Assembly (NCBI GenBank): GCA_963573305.1
Contig: OY754332.1
Coordinates: 142,407,977-142,471,976, forward strand
Reading direction: 5' to 3'
Length of the DNA stretch: 64,000 nt
Source: Pyrrhosoma nymphula
Lineage: Eukaryota > Arthropoda > Insecta > Odonata > Coenagrionidae
Shown one piece after another: positions 11,834 through 22,385 of the stretch. Each line of letters begins with the position of its first letter. Within the stretch, counting starts at the first letter, position 1. A program made the translations under genes and the position numbers. The notes under the pieces are model-generated. The model was not told where the DNA came from and did no database searches. It saw only the letters and a program-made list of their open reading frames with translations.

Positions 11834-12060
11834 TCTTAATCCAGCTTCCCGCAGTGACCCCCCCCCCCACGACCCTCCTCCCGGTTTCCTTTATCCCCCT
11901 TTTCCCCCCACCACCCTCTCCCTCACTTGGCTATGTCATGTATATAAGGCTTGCGCTTCTCTTATATTTTTGCCTGATGATGATGTGAACCCATGTCGAA
12001 ACCCGGGTCGAGTTTCAATAAATTTCTGCGGTATTTGTAAAAGTTGTATTTTTCTCCCTC
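11834..12060 (+). repeat. PLE terminal repeat, direct copy
   Basis: It starts with a C-rich tract (GTCCTCTTAATCCAGC, then long C runs), continues through CTGATGATGATGTGAACCC and GTCGAAACCCGGGTCGAG, and ends in TTTTTCTCCCTC. The open frames across it (11751-12161) are by-products of the C-rich tract and are not genes. Confidence 0.8.
11974..12009 (+). ncRNA. Candidate hammerhead ribozyme motif in the PLE terminal repeat
   Basis: The three conserved hammerhead boxes occur in order. CTGATGA is at 11974-11980 and GAAA at 11998-12001. A GTC cleavage triplet is at 12007-12009, preceded by the self-complementary ACCCGGGT. Between the first two boxes, GATGTG (11982-11987) and CATGTC (11992-11997) can pair as helix II with two G-U pairs and a 4-base loop. 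One unpaired T at 11981 and an unclear helix I are imperfections. Hammerheads with very short helix III are known in PLE terminal repeats of many animals, so the location fits. Activity is not shown. Confidence 0.45.
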
Positions 12061-12789
12061 GGATAAAAATTAGTTTTCCCTGTGACCTGACAGGTGCGTT
12101 TACGTGGAACAAGTGCCAAGCACCTCCGAGATTCAGATTGTTCCGATGGGATTCAATTTGATCGAGCATCAAACCATTCTGATTCCACTTCGGATCCACT
12201 ATATCTACTGCCACTGGGTGCTACGTGGAGAGAACTTGCAGTACAGTACTCTGTACGTCGGCTCGGACGTAAAACTACGGAAAGCTTAGCGCCTTTTGTT
12301 AATATTAGGCTGACACTGACGCCGGGTATCACCCATCTTTCCTCCGATCCCCATACCTCACTACTCTTATGCCCCGTTCACACAACGTTCCGACCGTCGC
12401 GACGCGTCGTCCGTACCGTTGTATTCGCTAAACGCCGTGTGACCACGCGTTAGTGGTCTAAGGACTAGTAGTTCCTGATTCTGCTTTATTAAAGAGTGAT
12501 CAAGGCTGGTGTTGCAGCGGAAACAGGAAAAGATAAAGCACGATGATCAAATGAGACAGTGAAAATAGAGAAGAAGGTGTTATTTTGATGAATAAGCAAT
12601 GGTGTAATGATTAAGGTGATTAGATGAATAAGGTGTAACAGTTGCTTTTTAAACCATTTCGAAAATTTCACAATGTCACAGGGCCGTGGGAATCATTATT
12701 TCATTAGCTTATTACTTCACTTGCTCTTTGCGTTAACTGGTGAGGGCAGGACCGAGTCAAGATATTGTAGTGCCCTACTCATCTCATGC
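12061..12789. other. Unassigned DNA between the PLE and the CR1/Jockey element
   Basis: Mostly anonymous. A CpG-dense patch at 12370-12450 (GTTCACACAACGTTCCGACC and following CGTCGCGACGCGTCG) resembles the termini of some DNA transposons, but no partner end was found. Confidence 0.4.
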
Positions 12790-15036
12790 CCATCAAATGC
12801 CCTACATCAGATAGCTACGACGCCTAACAGAGGGGACAACATTCTTGATTTATTGGCAACAAATATACCGCAACAAGTAATTAAGGTGAACACTGTTGAG
12901 GGCATTAGTGACCATAGAGTAGTTACCGCAAAGTTCTCCTTGAGTATCATTAAAAGTTTTAAACAAAGAAGAAAATTCTACATTTTTAAAAAAGCCGATT
13001 TCAATGCGTTTAAGAGTCATCTAAAAAATTCTCTTCCCGAATTCCAGGAATCAAGCTTAAAGTTAGACACGGAGGGTAGTTGGAAAGCTTTTCTTTCGAT
13101 CGTACATTCAGGGATCAGAAAATACATTCCAAGTAAAGTAAAAAAAGAGGGCAGCGAACCAAGATGGTACAATGCAGAAGTGAGAAAATCGTTAAGACGT
13201 CAGGGAGTATGCCACGCCAAGATGAAAAAACTCCTTAGAGATTTGTCCACTAGTGATCAAAACTTAATATTTGAAAAATACAAATTATCTAGAGCCACTA
13301 CAAAGGAAGCCTTTCGGAATGCATTCATGGATTTTAAAAGAAAAACATTAGGAGAACAATTACAGGACAACCCAAAGGCATTTTGGTCATACGTAAGGGA
13401 AGTTCAAGGCAATAGATCAACAGTTATTCCACTACGAAACGAAAATGGCGAATTATTAACAAGCAGATCGGACAAGGCCAACTAATGAAATTCCTACTTT
13501 CAAAGTGTGTTCACCAAGTCATCGCAGATCACATCCGTAAAGTTAAATGATCACTTCCAGAAAAAGATGCCGCCTATCGATATTTGCACTCAATGAATAG
13601 AAAACTTGCTAAAATCTTTAAGTCCAAATAAATCTTCAGGTCCTGAAGAAATTCCTGCCCGCGTGTATAGAGAATTAGCTTGTGAAATAGCACCCTACTT
13701 GCAGAATATATTTAGTAAATCCATCAACGAACACAAAGTACCCATGGACTGGAAAATTGCAAATGTCACTCCCATATTCAAAAGCGGTGATAAGGAACAG
13801 CCATCGAACTACAGACCGATATCTCTCACATCTATCTCTTGCAAAGTCCTTGAACATATAATTGTTAGTTCAGTTATGAGACACCTCGATATAGAAAACT
13901 TGTTAACAAAAACACAACACGGATTCAGAAAGGGAAGATCTTGCGAAACTCAATTAGCACTTTTTGCTCACGATATTTTAGTCTCGGGTGAACATAACGC
14001 TCCAGTTGATGCAATTTTTCTTGACTTTAAAAAGGCATTTGATAAAGTTTCCCACAGTAAGCTACTCATGAAATTAAAATCCTACGGTTTAGACGACGAC
14101 GTAATTTCCTGGATTAGAGAATTCTTAAGTAATCGCGTGCAAAGGGTTGTATTAGATGGCGCTATCTCTAATGAAGCAAAAGTCACATCGGGTGTCCCAC
14201 AGGGAAGTGTCATAGGCCCGCTTCTGTTCCTTTTGTACATAAACGACATCGGTGAAACAGTTGACAGTAAGCTTAGATTATTTGCTGACGACGCAGTGAT
14301 GTATAGAGAAATTCGTAGCTTTAATGACAAGGATGCGCTAACTAAGGACCTCGAGGCAATACAAGAGTGGTGCGATGCGTGGCAGCTAGAATCAAACCTG
14401 AAAAAATGCGTTGTTGTGAATTTTTGGAAACCGAAAAACGCTCCTTGTAACAGCTATTGCATAAACAACATAAAATTAGAGACCGTAGAATCCGTTAAGT
14501 ACCTCGGAGTTAAACTGACTAATGATCTATCGTGGAGTAAACATATTCGAGAAATTACCGGTCAAGCTAATCGTAAATTGGGATTTGTTAAAAGAGTACT
14601 TGGCAAGTGCGACGATAAAGTTAGGGAAATCGGCTACTTCTCCCTCGTTAGACCCCACTTGGAATATGCCGCCAGTATTTGGGATCCTTACGAGATAGAC
14701 TTGGAAACTGAGTAAGAACGCGTGCAGCGAAGATCGGCAAGATATATTAAAGGCCGTTATGATAATCTCGTTAGTGTTACTGACCTTTTGCAGCAACTGG
14801 GATGGGAAAAGCTTTCAGACCGTCGATTAAAATTTAGACTAAATCTATTATTTAAGTTCCAAACCGCTCTATTCTCTGACGACGCTGATAATATTTTACG
14901 AAATCCGACATACTACGGTAGATCAGATCATGAGAGTAAAATTAGGGAACTAGACTGCAGAACGGATAGATTTAAGATGTCATTTTTCCCACGAACGATA
15001 AGGGACCATAATAGCTGCCATGAGACTTTAATCTAG
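12790..15036 (+). pseudogene. Endonuclease/reverse transcriptase ORF of the CR1/Jockey-type element
   Basis: The encoded enzyme would nick target DNA and reverse transcribe the element RNA. The endonuclease C-terminus is visible as ILDLLATN and EGISDHRVV (the catalytic S-D-H motif). The connector follows. RT motifs in order: NKSSGPEEIPARVYRE, NYRPISLTS, QHGFRKGRSCETQL, DAIFLDFKKAFDKVSH, SGVPQGSVIGPLLFLLYIND, and the catalytic FADDAVMY around 14281-14305. The thumb has VKYLGVKLTNDLSW, and the C-terminal tail reads RRSARYIKG...FFPRTIRD. All parts lie in plus frame 1. Stops are TAA-TGA at 13483-13488, TGA at 13594-13596 and TAA at 14713-14715. The catalytic Asp pair is intact. Upstream open sequence (12673-12790) is flanking DNA that happens to be open. 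Confidence 0.9.
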
Positions 15037-15402
15037 GTTGGTCGTTAGGTAGTGTAGCTCTTAGTAGTGGTAGTACTCCTAATACTTGAATCCTTATCTG
15101 TTACCTAGTACTAACAGCACGCCTAGCATGTTTTCTACATGGGTCTTGAGTCCCTGTCCATCTGTGTAGTTGTAAAATGCATGTATATTGAGGTCACTCT
15201 CCATTTTGATGACATCGGTAGTGTAGTGTTGCATGCTTGTGAGGCTTCGCCTCATGACAAGCATTAGCGATTTATGCTAATGCATAATTAGTCGTAGTTA
15301 CACTAACTTTAGGGTATAGTGTAATGCATGTTGGTGATTACTCACCCCCTGCCACACACCCCTGAGGTGGCTTGCAGGGTATATTGTAGATGTAGATGTA
15401 GT
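15037..15402 (+). other. 3' UTR and (TAGATG)n tail of the CR1/Jockey-type element
   Basis: Noncoding sequence after the RT stop. It contains a CCCCCTGCCACACACCCCTG block followed by AGGTGGCTTGCAGGGTA and the GTAGATG repeat. The same layout (CCCCCCGCCACATGCC, GGCGGCTTGCGGGGTA, then TAGATG repeats) ends the copy at 23587. This conserved 3' end is probably the RT recognition region. Confidence 0.8.
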
Positions 15403-16725
15403 GTAAATGAGTGAAGCCATTCACACTGCACTATTGATTAGTACGACAGCGTTCTGAACCGGGCATTACCAACCTAGCCACCTACCCTCAGTGGTGCAAT
15501 TGACCTCAGTTGTAACTCGCCTCCCCAAATACCCAACCAACCAAGTGAGGACCCACTGCGGCCAATTGGGTTGGCGCTGCCGCGCAGCGAACAGCCTCGC
15601 GACTCCACTGCGGAAGAGCGAGTTACCTCTATTCTCTCTGTCTCCCTGCGCTCTCAGCCCTCGGGGGATTTCGTCGCCTCTCACATCTTTGCACCCGCGC
15701 CACACTCCGTCCACTTGCACTTCGTGGGAAAACTCCCTGAAGGAATCGCCCCAGCTATAAAAAATAATGCCATCAAGGAGGTGAGGGGCTATTTCTACAG
15801 AATCCCCCGTGAACTCCTACGCAGCGCGCCACATGGCTGAAGGTGCGCACCGCCAGCAGGAGCGTTCGAGAACTCTCCAGCTAATTCGAGGCAGACGGCC
15901 AGAGGGCTAGAGGCGAAAACCAGAGGGGTGAAAAGCGGTGGTCCCCGCGAGGGGGCGTTGATTTGCATTGACCTGAAGTGAATTCACGCTTTGAAGGAAA
16001 GTGACTAAATCGACGAGGAGGCTCGTTTTCGTCCAATGCCAAATGCAGGCCAAATTATCAGCAATGTTCACCACGGATCTATATGAAACATAGATTGGGT
16101 AAGCCGTTGTCATCCAAACCATCCATGATATGCACGAAATAAAAATTTGTTGCATGAACGTAGTGTGGGTAGGTTAGAAAGGAAGGGTTAGAATTCAGGA
16201 GATGGAACCCAGCGAGACAAAGGCAATACGAGGGAGATAAAAATTTTCAAATGGAATTAAAACTAAAAATTACAGGTTTATCTAAAACAAAAGACTTCTG
16301 TCGTCAGTCAAAAGCCCTAATGGAAAAATATGATCAAGGAAACAACGCAAGGAGGCTAAAAATGAGTATTCTGAGTCCTAAGAAAATACAAGACCGGGGG
16401 TAAATTTTACTAACCTGAAAATGTTGAGTTGGCTTTTTAGAAGGTAAATTAAGTTTAAATGTAAAATATGCAATAGGTGTGGATGCGGTGGGATATTCTT
16501 GCGGCATCAGGAAAACTACAAAAACGCGTGAAAAATGCTAATCCATATTTGAGTGTCATACATAAAAATACTAACAGTGACATACATATATACTTTGATG
16601 TCCTTTCGGGAAGATATATATGAAAAATGAGAAAAAAGGAATCCAAGCGATTGATTCAAGATCTCTAGACATATATCAATCAATGAAAAAACATACTAAT
16701 GTGCGAAAAATATAGGAATATGATC
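15403..16725. other. Unassigned DNA with a GC-rich patch and dispersed repeat copy 2
   Basis: 15466-15545 repeats the sequence at 2300-2385. From 15540 to 15960 the DNA is GC- and CpG-rich with overlapping open frames on both strands, none with a recognisable domain. The rest is AT-rich with nothing identified. Confidence 0.45.
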
Positions 16726-16733
16726 GTTTGGAC

Positions 16734-17512
16734 GGTACTCAAAAAGTACTGGTATTTTTTAATGAGTATTAAAAAGCAATAATACTACTCGCCCGGTAGT
16801 ACCGACAAAAAAATACCGGTATTTATGTTATTCATTAAATATTTAATTAATTACAAATTAAACATAGGTTTCACCCTAATTTACCGGTAATTCGGCAAAT
16901 TAGAATATCCGTTCAAAAAGATACACAGAAATGTCCATCCATCGGCATTTTGAAAGAACATTCCTCGGGAATACATATCGACTATTCAGTAAATACATTT
17001 TATTCAACGCTGTATGTTTGCGCTCGAGCCTTTTTGTTGGAATGATTTTAAATCAATCATGACGAACGGTAGGTATTGTTTTAATGTTGTGGTCAGGTAA
17101 AATCCTCTGTTTAAGTGATCAATCCTTGCGGTCGCACTAACGTTTAACTTAAAGGAATGTATATTTGCATTTATACGGTTCAAAATCATTGATTTTCTGG
17201 TGTTCGGCATGCGTCAAAAAATTATACTCACTTATTATATCAATAATGACAACAAAAATATCTCAACTTCACAGTTATGTAAATATGAAAAAAGACAGAC
17301 ATATTACGAGAACATTTGAAAATTAGTTTACTAAGTAAATTTCCGTAGTTAGCTCCGTTAGCTGACGTAAGATGGCAGTGCTGTCTAAATACCGGTATTT
17401 TTAGTACCGACACCATAGTTAGTACCGATTTCAAGCACTGGTTGGTAGCTACCGGATTAAAAGAAAAATAGTATTGGTACTACTGAATACCAGTATTTTT
17501 TGCACATCCCTA
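16734..17512. mobile_element. Nonautonomous hAT element with 8-bp target duplication
   Basis: The direct repeat GTTTGGAC occurs at 16726-16733 and 17513-17520, exactly flanking the element. The right end reads inward as TAGGGATGTGCAAAAAATAC, a typical hAT terminus. The left end is degraded (GGTACTCAAAAAGTACTGGT) but aligns over the CAAAAA/TACTGGTATT part. Subterminal regions carry repeated ACCGGTA and GTACCGA motifs near both ends (16790-16820, 17390-17490), as in hAT elements where transposase binds. No transposase coding is visible, so it would need to be mobilised in trans. At 779 bp it is a MITE-sized internal-deletion type. Confidence 0.8.
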
Positions 17513-17625
17513 GTTTGGACATCTTCCACGAAAGCCTGAAAATGCAGATCCCAAAGCAGATGTGGATGGAAAAGCTATTTTCGGGACGGGAAGGTGTGGA
17601 TTGGTATGAAGCGTGCGAGTGAGGG

Positions 17626-19779
17626 CAGGGTTGTGAAACGTAACGAAATGTCGTTCCATGAACCGCTTCTGGAAGGGTTCGGTCCAAAGAAACGGTTCAT
17701 GAAACCGAACCTCTTCTGTAACAAAAGCGCTTGGAACGAAAATCGGTTCGTAACAAACGTGGAACCAAACCGTTTTTGAGAATCTTGTTTCAGAAACGAA
17801 AAAATCGTTTCAGTTCCGGTTCCAAACTAGGAAAAACGGTTCGGTACGGAGTAAAATTTACCAAAAGAAGGTTGGGTGCATTTTGCCGCCCTGAGCGATC
17901 ACCTTGGTATACTGATCAAGTGAGCGCTGTGACGTCTTGGGACTGAGTGAAACGACGTCACGGCTGTGATCGGTCGCCATTTGGTGAGTGGAGAAAAATA
18001 CCGCTCACCATGATGATCTCTCGTGAGGAGAAGGGAGGAAAACAAGTGAGAGTCTCGCGGCACACCCATATAATCGGCGCTCTCACATTAAGTGATTATG
18101 ACGTCATGATCAAGTGATCACTGAGCAAAGTGTAACTGAATGGAGCCTATGATAAGCAACCAACTGAGATCCAAACCAAACACGATGCGCTGTTATCATC
18201 TGTCTATTGAATATTTTGTGGCCCTCTCAGGGACGGTCATTTTATGAGCCTCAGGGGTGGGACGGTCACGAACACGTGTTAGGACCCTCCTAACTTAGAA
18301 GGGTCCCCGACCCTTCCACCCACCTTACCGTTATACTCAGGCTGGGAATCCCAGGTCGCACACAGCACAAAGACATACTCTAGACTCATGTTATGAACGC
18401 GGTGGAGTTGACCCTACAGAAGGACATCCCTCTTTTGTTGCAAAAGCGTGTTCGCTTCGGAATTCTCTCTGGGTTTCCCTATCCTACTTACTGCTATGGT
18501 TATAAACCGTGTCATCAAAATCTGATGGAAGCAACAAGGTTTTCTCATTGACAGCTCATTATTCTGATGAGGTCAACATAAAAGGACGTGGCAGTACATA
18601 CGCGACTAATTTTTTTATACAAGTATGGACATCAAAGGGTGTTATGATAGGTATTTGGAAAGGATATGGGATCAATGAAACATTTACAAAAACTTTATGC
18701 CAAAAATGTAATTTAGTGACTTACAACTCTTGATTTTCTTCTTTTCTTTTGAATATTCTATTACATCTAACCAATTGAATGTCGTTGACGATTTTTGAAC
18801 GTAATCTGCTTATTATTGATTGCAGTATAAACTTTGTGTGTGTAAAAAGCCTTTCAACGCTTACTTGCGTGGTGGGAGCTGCAAGGTCGGCACGGACTAG
18901 TTCATATCGTTCTGGATCACTATATTTTCTTTGGCACAAATTTGGCTCTAAAATTCAAACTACCAGTAAAAAATTAAACTAACTTGAGCATTTGGTAGAA
19001 TATTCTTCTCAAGATCTGCAATAAGTGGCGTGAATGAACCCTGTCAAGCTAACTAAAATTTGTTTTCGGCTTCAGTTCGGAAGCGAGTAATGACAAACCT
19101 CACCCCTCACACCCATGTTTATGACATGCCGAAGGCACTTCCTAGAAATCTGTCCTCAATGTACATACAAACGTACCGACTAAATCTTGCCACTTACAGC
19201 GTCCTATTATACTTCCTCACCCTCTTTCCTCTTCTCGCCCCCCCCTCCGACTTTAGCGAGCCGGACTGAGTGGTGCACACCAAGGGACACCCTAATCCAC
19301 CATCGTAAATAAACAAAGAGAAATCTTGAAAGGGGAATACCGCCCAACACATGCAGCTGCAGCAAAATCGCCGATGCTATGTGGAACTCTTAGTTGTTTT
19401 GTTTAACGCTTACGAGTGGTCGTCTTAGAGTAAAAGTTTCGGAGGGAGCGGAAAATATGAAAGGAGTGAAACACCCAACGATCAAAATAGTGGGTTGAGA
19501 AGGAAAATAACAAATATTATTCAATATTCTAAGATAGCACCCTTATACTCGAACGCAGCAGCGAGCAGCAGCATTTACGTGTCATATTACATATCTCAGT
19601 TTTCACAGTCCCTGCCAAAGGGATTGCTCCCCTTCCCCTTGCGCCCCTGTACCGCCACTGGACCGAAAAAACCGTTCCAAAAGCGGTTCAAATTGTTACG
19701 GCCGGTTCCGCTTCAGCTTGAACCGAACCTCTTCTCTTTTGCAGACACGGTTCGGTTCGGACCGAACCTCACATCCCTG
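17626..19779 (-). mobile_element. hAT transposon with perfect 8-bp target duplication
   Basis: AGTGAGGG occurs at 17618-17625 and 19780-19787 and flanks the element exactly. The termini are CAGGGTTGTGAAACGTAACG on the left and, read inward, CAGGGATGTGAGGTTCGGTC on the right, giving hAT-type inverted ends CAGGG(A/T)TGTGA. Both subterminal regions (17640-17850 and 19660-19775) are packed with CGGTTC / GAACCG motifs, the usual hAT subterminal transposase-binding arrangement. Inside, on the minus strand, a transposase C-terminus survives at 18721-18939. The element is 2154 bp, short for an autonomous hAT, and its transposase is decayed. Confidence 0.9.
18721..19050 (-). pseudogene. hAT transposase C-terminal dimerisation region, fragment
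   Basis: Minus-strand frames read ADLAAPTTQVSVERLFTHTK and ISRLRSKIVNDIQLVRCN. These match the hAT family dimerisation domain, whose hallmark is (P)ATxxxxERxFSxxxxIxxxxRxxLxxxxxxxLxxLxxN; the E-R-L-F core is intact. Just upstream (19000-19050, minus) LTPLIADLEKNILPNAQ-like sequence suggests the frame continued, but stops intervene. The catalytic D...D...E core and the N-terminal BED finger are not recognisable. It lies inside the hAT element bounded at 17626 and 19779 and is read from the right end. Confidence 0.7.
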
Positions 19780-19787
19780 AGTGAGGG

Positions 19788-22075
19788 GCATGGTCGGAGT
19801 GACTGTGAGAGGATGAAGAAAGAGAGCAAGGAGGTCGGAGGACGCTTGTGGAGGACGCAATACCACGAATCTGTGTAGCACCAGATGACAGCGATGATGT
19901 TGCTTGGGGGAAATCATCATTCCGTGATATACTCTGCTCAAGTAGGATTTGTTTAAGATATGTCCTGCGATGGCTCGAAGAAGAATGTAGGGGGAACGAA
20001 AGGCAGACGAAGAACGTCGTGATTGGGCAGCAACGCAGCTGCCGGAGGGAATCAGGTGGGAGGCAGATTTGGTGGATGTAGGTGACGATTGGATGCAATG
20101 GGATGTTGAGGGTGGCCAGTGATGGGAAGGAAGGGCTGTGGAAGGACTGTGGAAGGGCGGCCGGATGGAGCTCGACCGCCACTCGAAGAGAGCGTTCCAA
20201 ACCTGAAACAGCATCTTACACGACAAATTACCGAGTTTAGCGTATTTTCAGAGGACAAATAGAATACTTCCCGATTTTTGCTCTTTTTTTGGAAAAGAGG
20301 AAAGTTTATTTATAAGCCATTATAGTCGTCCAATTTTGATTAAAAACAGGACGGTTACGATTTTATTTATAAATTTGAAATATTTCAACTAACACTAGCA
20401 TTTTAAGCACAATACATAAAATACTACGTTTACATATTAATAATTGTGTAAATAGCATGAAAACATAGCCCTACATATTATCGGTGCCAAAAAAAACGAA
20501 ATTGACTGCATTTTCCGCTAAAGCTAACCGTCTATTTCAAAGTCACCTATTCATATATAAATATGTATTACAAGGTGTGGCTGTAGCGTAGTAATGTTTT
20601 TGATTTGCTGTCACTTTGCTTTTGTAATCTGGTTCGAAGGTGTGAGTTCTGCAACGGCGGAAAGCTTAGTGAACTTATTGCCCAGTACCCTACGGTAGTC
20701 TTGGACTCTGCACACAATTGAGCAGACATAATCATGCAGAGCTTACAAAAGCTGTACGGAATATGGTGACGTCCATTAGCTTGATGCTCGGGTCCTTCAC
20801 TCTTATTCAAAGGTTGTAAATTCAATTTTCTTAAGAGCATGTTACCGAAAGTCGACTTTAAGATTTCTTAGCACCCACGTGAAGTTCCCATTCTACAGTA
20901 GACTGGCGTAGCCTTCTTTCTTATTCCATGAGTTTCCCCAAAGAAAATTATTTATTTTCATTGACTTCTGAAGATGCGGACGGTAGTGCTGTATTGCGGT
21001 AACTATTACCTTTACGCGGATTTTTATCAGCATCTACATTTACGCACTAACCCACGAGCCGCTGCAAGGGCGTGCAGACATCACACATAATGAGGAAGGG
21101 TACAGATAAGGGAATTACAAGACGAGAGAGGCGGAAAAATGAAAATGAAGGTTTCCCGAGGAAATTATCTTCGAAGGAGGAGATATTGGAAAGGGATAAA
21201 GCCAAGCAGAAAATGATCCATCCAAGCCCATCGTTGACTGTTAAAATATTAGGAATATTTTCTGTAACTAAGTATCTTATTTTTTCTTTAATATGACCGC
21301 ACCTTTCCTCGAAAATTAGCTATTCTTCCAGAAAGATTCAAGCTAAGAGTACATGGGTATTTTTTACCGGTAGTGGTCGCCGCGTTCCCCTGAAAAGAAT
21401 TTCATTTTAGCGTTCCCTTTGCGTGGTCCAGAATTCTTTTACTAGCCAGAGTATCTTCTCTAGACCTCCATGCATCTCGGAAACCCGCACACTCAAACAA
21501 TATACCCCTTTCGCAAAATGTGCATGGACACTTCTTGTCTTTCAAACAAGAATGCATACTGGCAATTCAGCCTTTCCGCTCGATGGCATCAAGCCAATTT
21601 TCACGAAGAATAGGATCCCAATTGATAGCGAGACATTCATTTCAGAGGAGTGGCCCACATTCAAGAAAGAAATATATGGCTCCTGTGGCTTTACTCTCTC
21701 TTCCGAGCTCTTTGAATTAAAGTGGGTAATGAGGCTCATTACGACTGTGCAACCTTTGTTTAAATGTTCTTTTTGAGGCACACATTTTGCGTAGGTCCGT
21801 GAATACAAAACTGTGTTCATATTCGGTCATTTAAACTCCTGCCATTCATTTCGTTGCCACTTTACACGTTGTAAGTGACTTGGAGCTAGCTTGAATGTAT
21901 CTTATGTGAAATCACCTCAGGTGTCACTTAAAACCTAAAATGAGACTAAAATGTAAATAAAATAAAAACTTTGTAGTGCTTTCACACTACATAATTCATC
22001 CCACGTAGATTTCAACTACTTGTGTCAAGGTACAAAACAAAGCATAACCTTATATACCCAAAAAAGGGAGGAAAA
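19788..22075. other. Unassigned DNA; some open frames without recognised domains
   Basis: 19800-20200 is moderately GC-rich. A plus-strand frame near 19970-20120 (ERKADEERRDWAATQLPEGI) reads like protein but has stops and no family I recognise. Longer minus frames there are its shadows. 21423-21820 is open on both strands with no motif. 20280-20560 is AT-rich. No gene call is made. Confidence 0.4.
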
Positions 22076-22080
22076 TATTG

Positions 22081-22385
22081 AGAGTGAAAAAGGTTGGAGA
22101 GGAGGTCAGAAGCTATATATCCCCATCCTTATCCTCCCCCCTCTCATGGCGCACGTCCTCTTCCAACATAGCGCAAGGATCACTTGACCTCCCTCCACCC
22201 GCCCCTTCCCCCATTCACTACCAACGCCACCCGGACCACCTCTTCAACCTTTTCCTCGCCATAAATTTTTCCTTCCCTTCCCCGCTTTTTGAGTGCATTA
22301 TTTCTCGATATGCTTGGTTTCGCACCTTGATGATGACACAATTTTTCTGCACCCATGCAGATCTGTATTAATCGGGCTGAAATAG
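22081..22385 (+). repeat. Pyrimidine-rich repeat, possibly a third PLE 3' terminus
   Basis: A C/T-rich tract (22125-22290) is followed by CACCTTGATGATGACACA. The two PLE copies in this window have the same order: a C-rich tract, then (C)TGATGATGATG. The GAAA and GGGTC boxes are not clear here, so assignment is tentative. Confidence 0.3.

Larger units (their letters stand above)
10860..12060 (+). mobile_element. Penelope-like element (PLE) remnant with inverted terminal repeats
   Basis: PLEs are retroelements encoding a reverse transcriptase and, in most families, a GIY-YIG nuclease. Here plus-strand frames from about 11112 read HPYHQKLSAFHALIKRLF and NNGCPPTLIHKLVRNKRIKL, which match the C-terminal part of PLE reverse transcriptases. 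Around 11524-11565 the frame reads MECSDCGGRYVGQT, the core of the PLE GIY-YIG domain, and then hits a stop. Later frames are shifted. The coding remnant is bounded by two related copies of a roughly 230-bp terminal sequence in opposite orientation: about 10860-11086 (minus) and 11834-12060 (plus). PLE pseudo-LTRs are known in direct or inverted arrangement. The element is 5' truncated and dead, with a stop and frame changes. Confidence 0.8.
12790..15402 (+). mobile_element. CR1/Jockey-type non-LTR retrotransposon, 5' truncated
   Basis: One reading frame runs from the end of an APE-type endonuclease through a full reverse transcriptase to a 3' UTR. The 3' UTR ends in GTAGATGTAGATGTAG at about 15388-15402. 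The 5' end is cut near 12790, just before the endonuclease motif NRGDNILDLLATN. The same C-terminal block and the same (TAGATG)n tail recur at 23140-23587, so 3' ends of this family recur in the window. The copy is broken by four in-frame stop codons but no frameshift. That implies point-mutational decay after a fairly recent insertion. Confidence 0.9.

Noticed and set aside
11751..12161. Proline-rich 136-codon frame
   Set aside because: Falls on the C-rich terminal repeat of the Penelope-like element.
18509..18733. Plus-strand 74-codon frame inside the hAT element
   Set aside because: The transposase remnant is on the minus strand; this frame has no motif and partly overlaps it.
19696..20226. 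176-codon minus frame and overlapping frames
   Set aside because: Crosses the right end and target duplication of the hAT element; its sequence is Ser/Pro/His-rich shadow of the plus strand.
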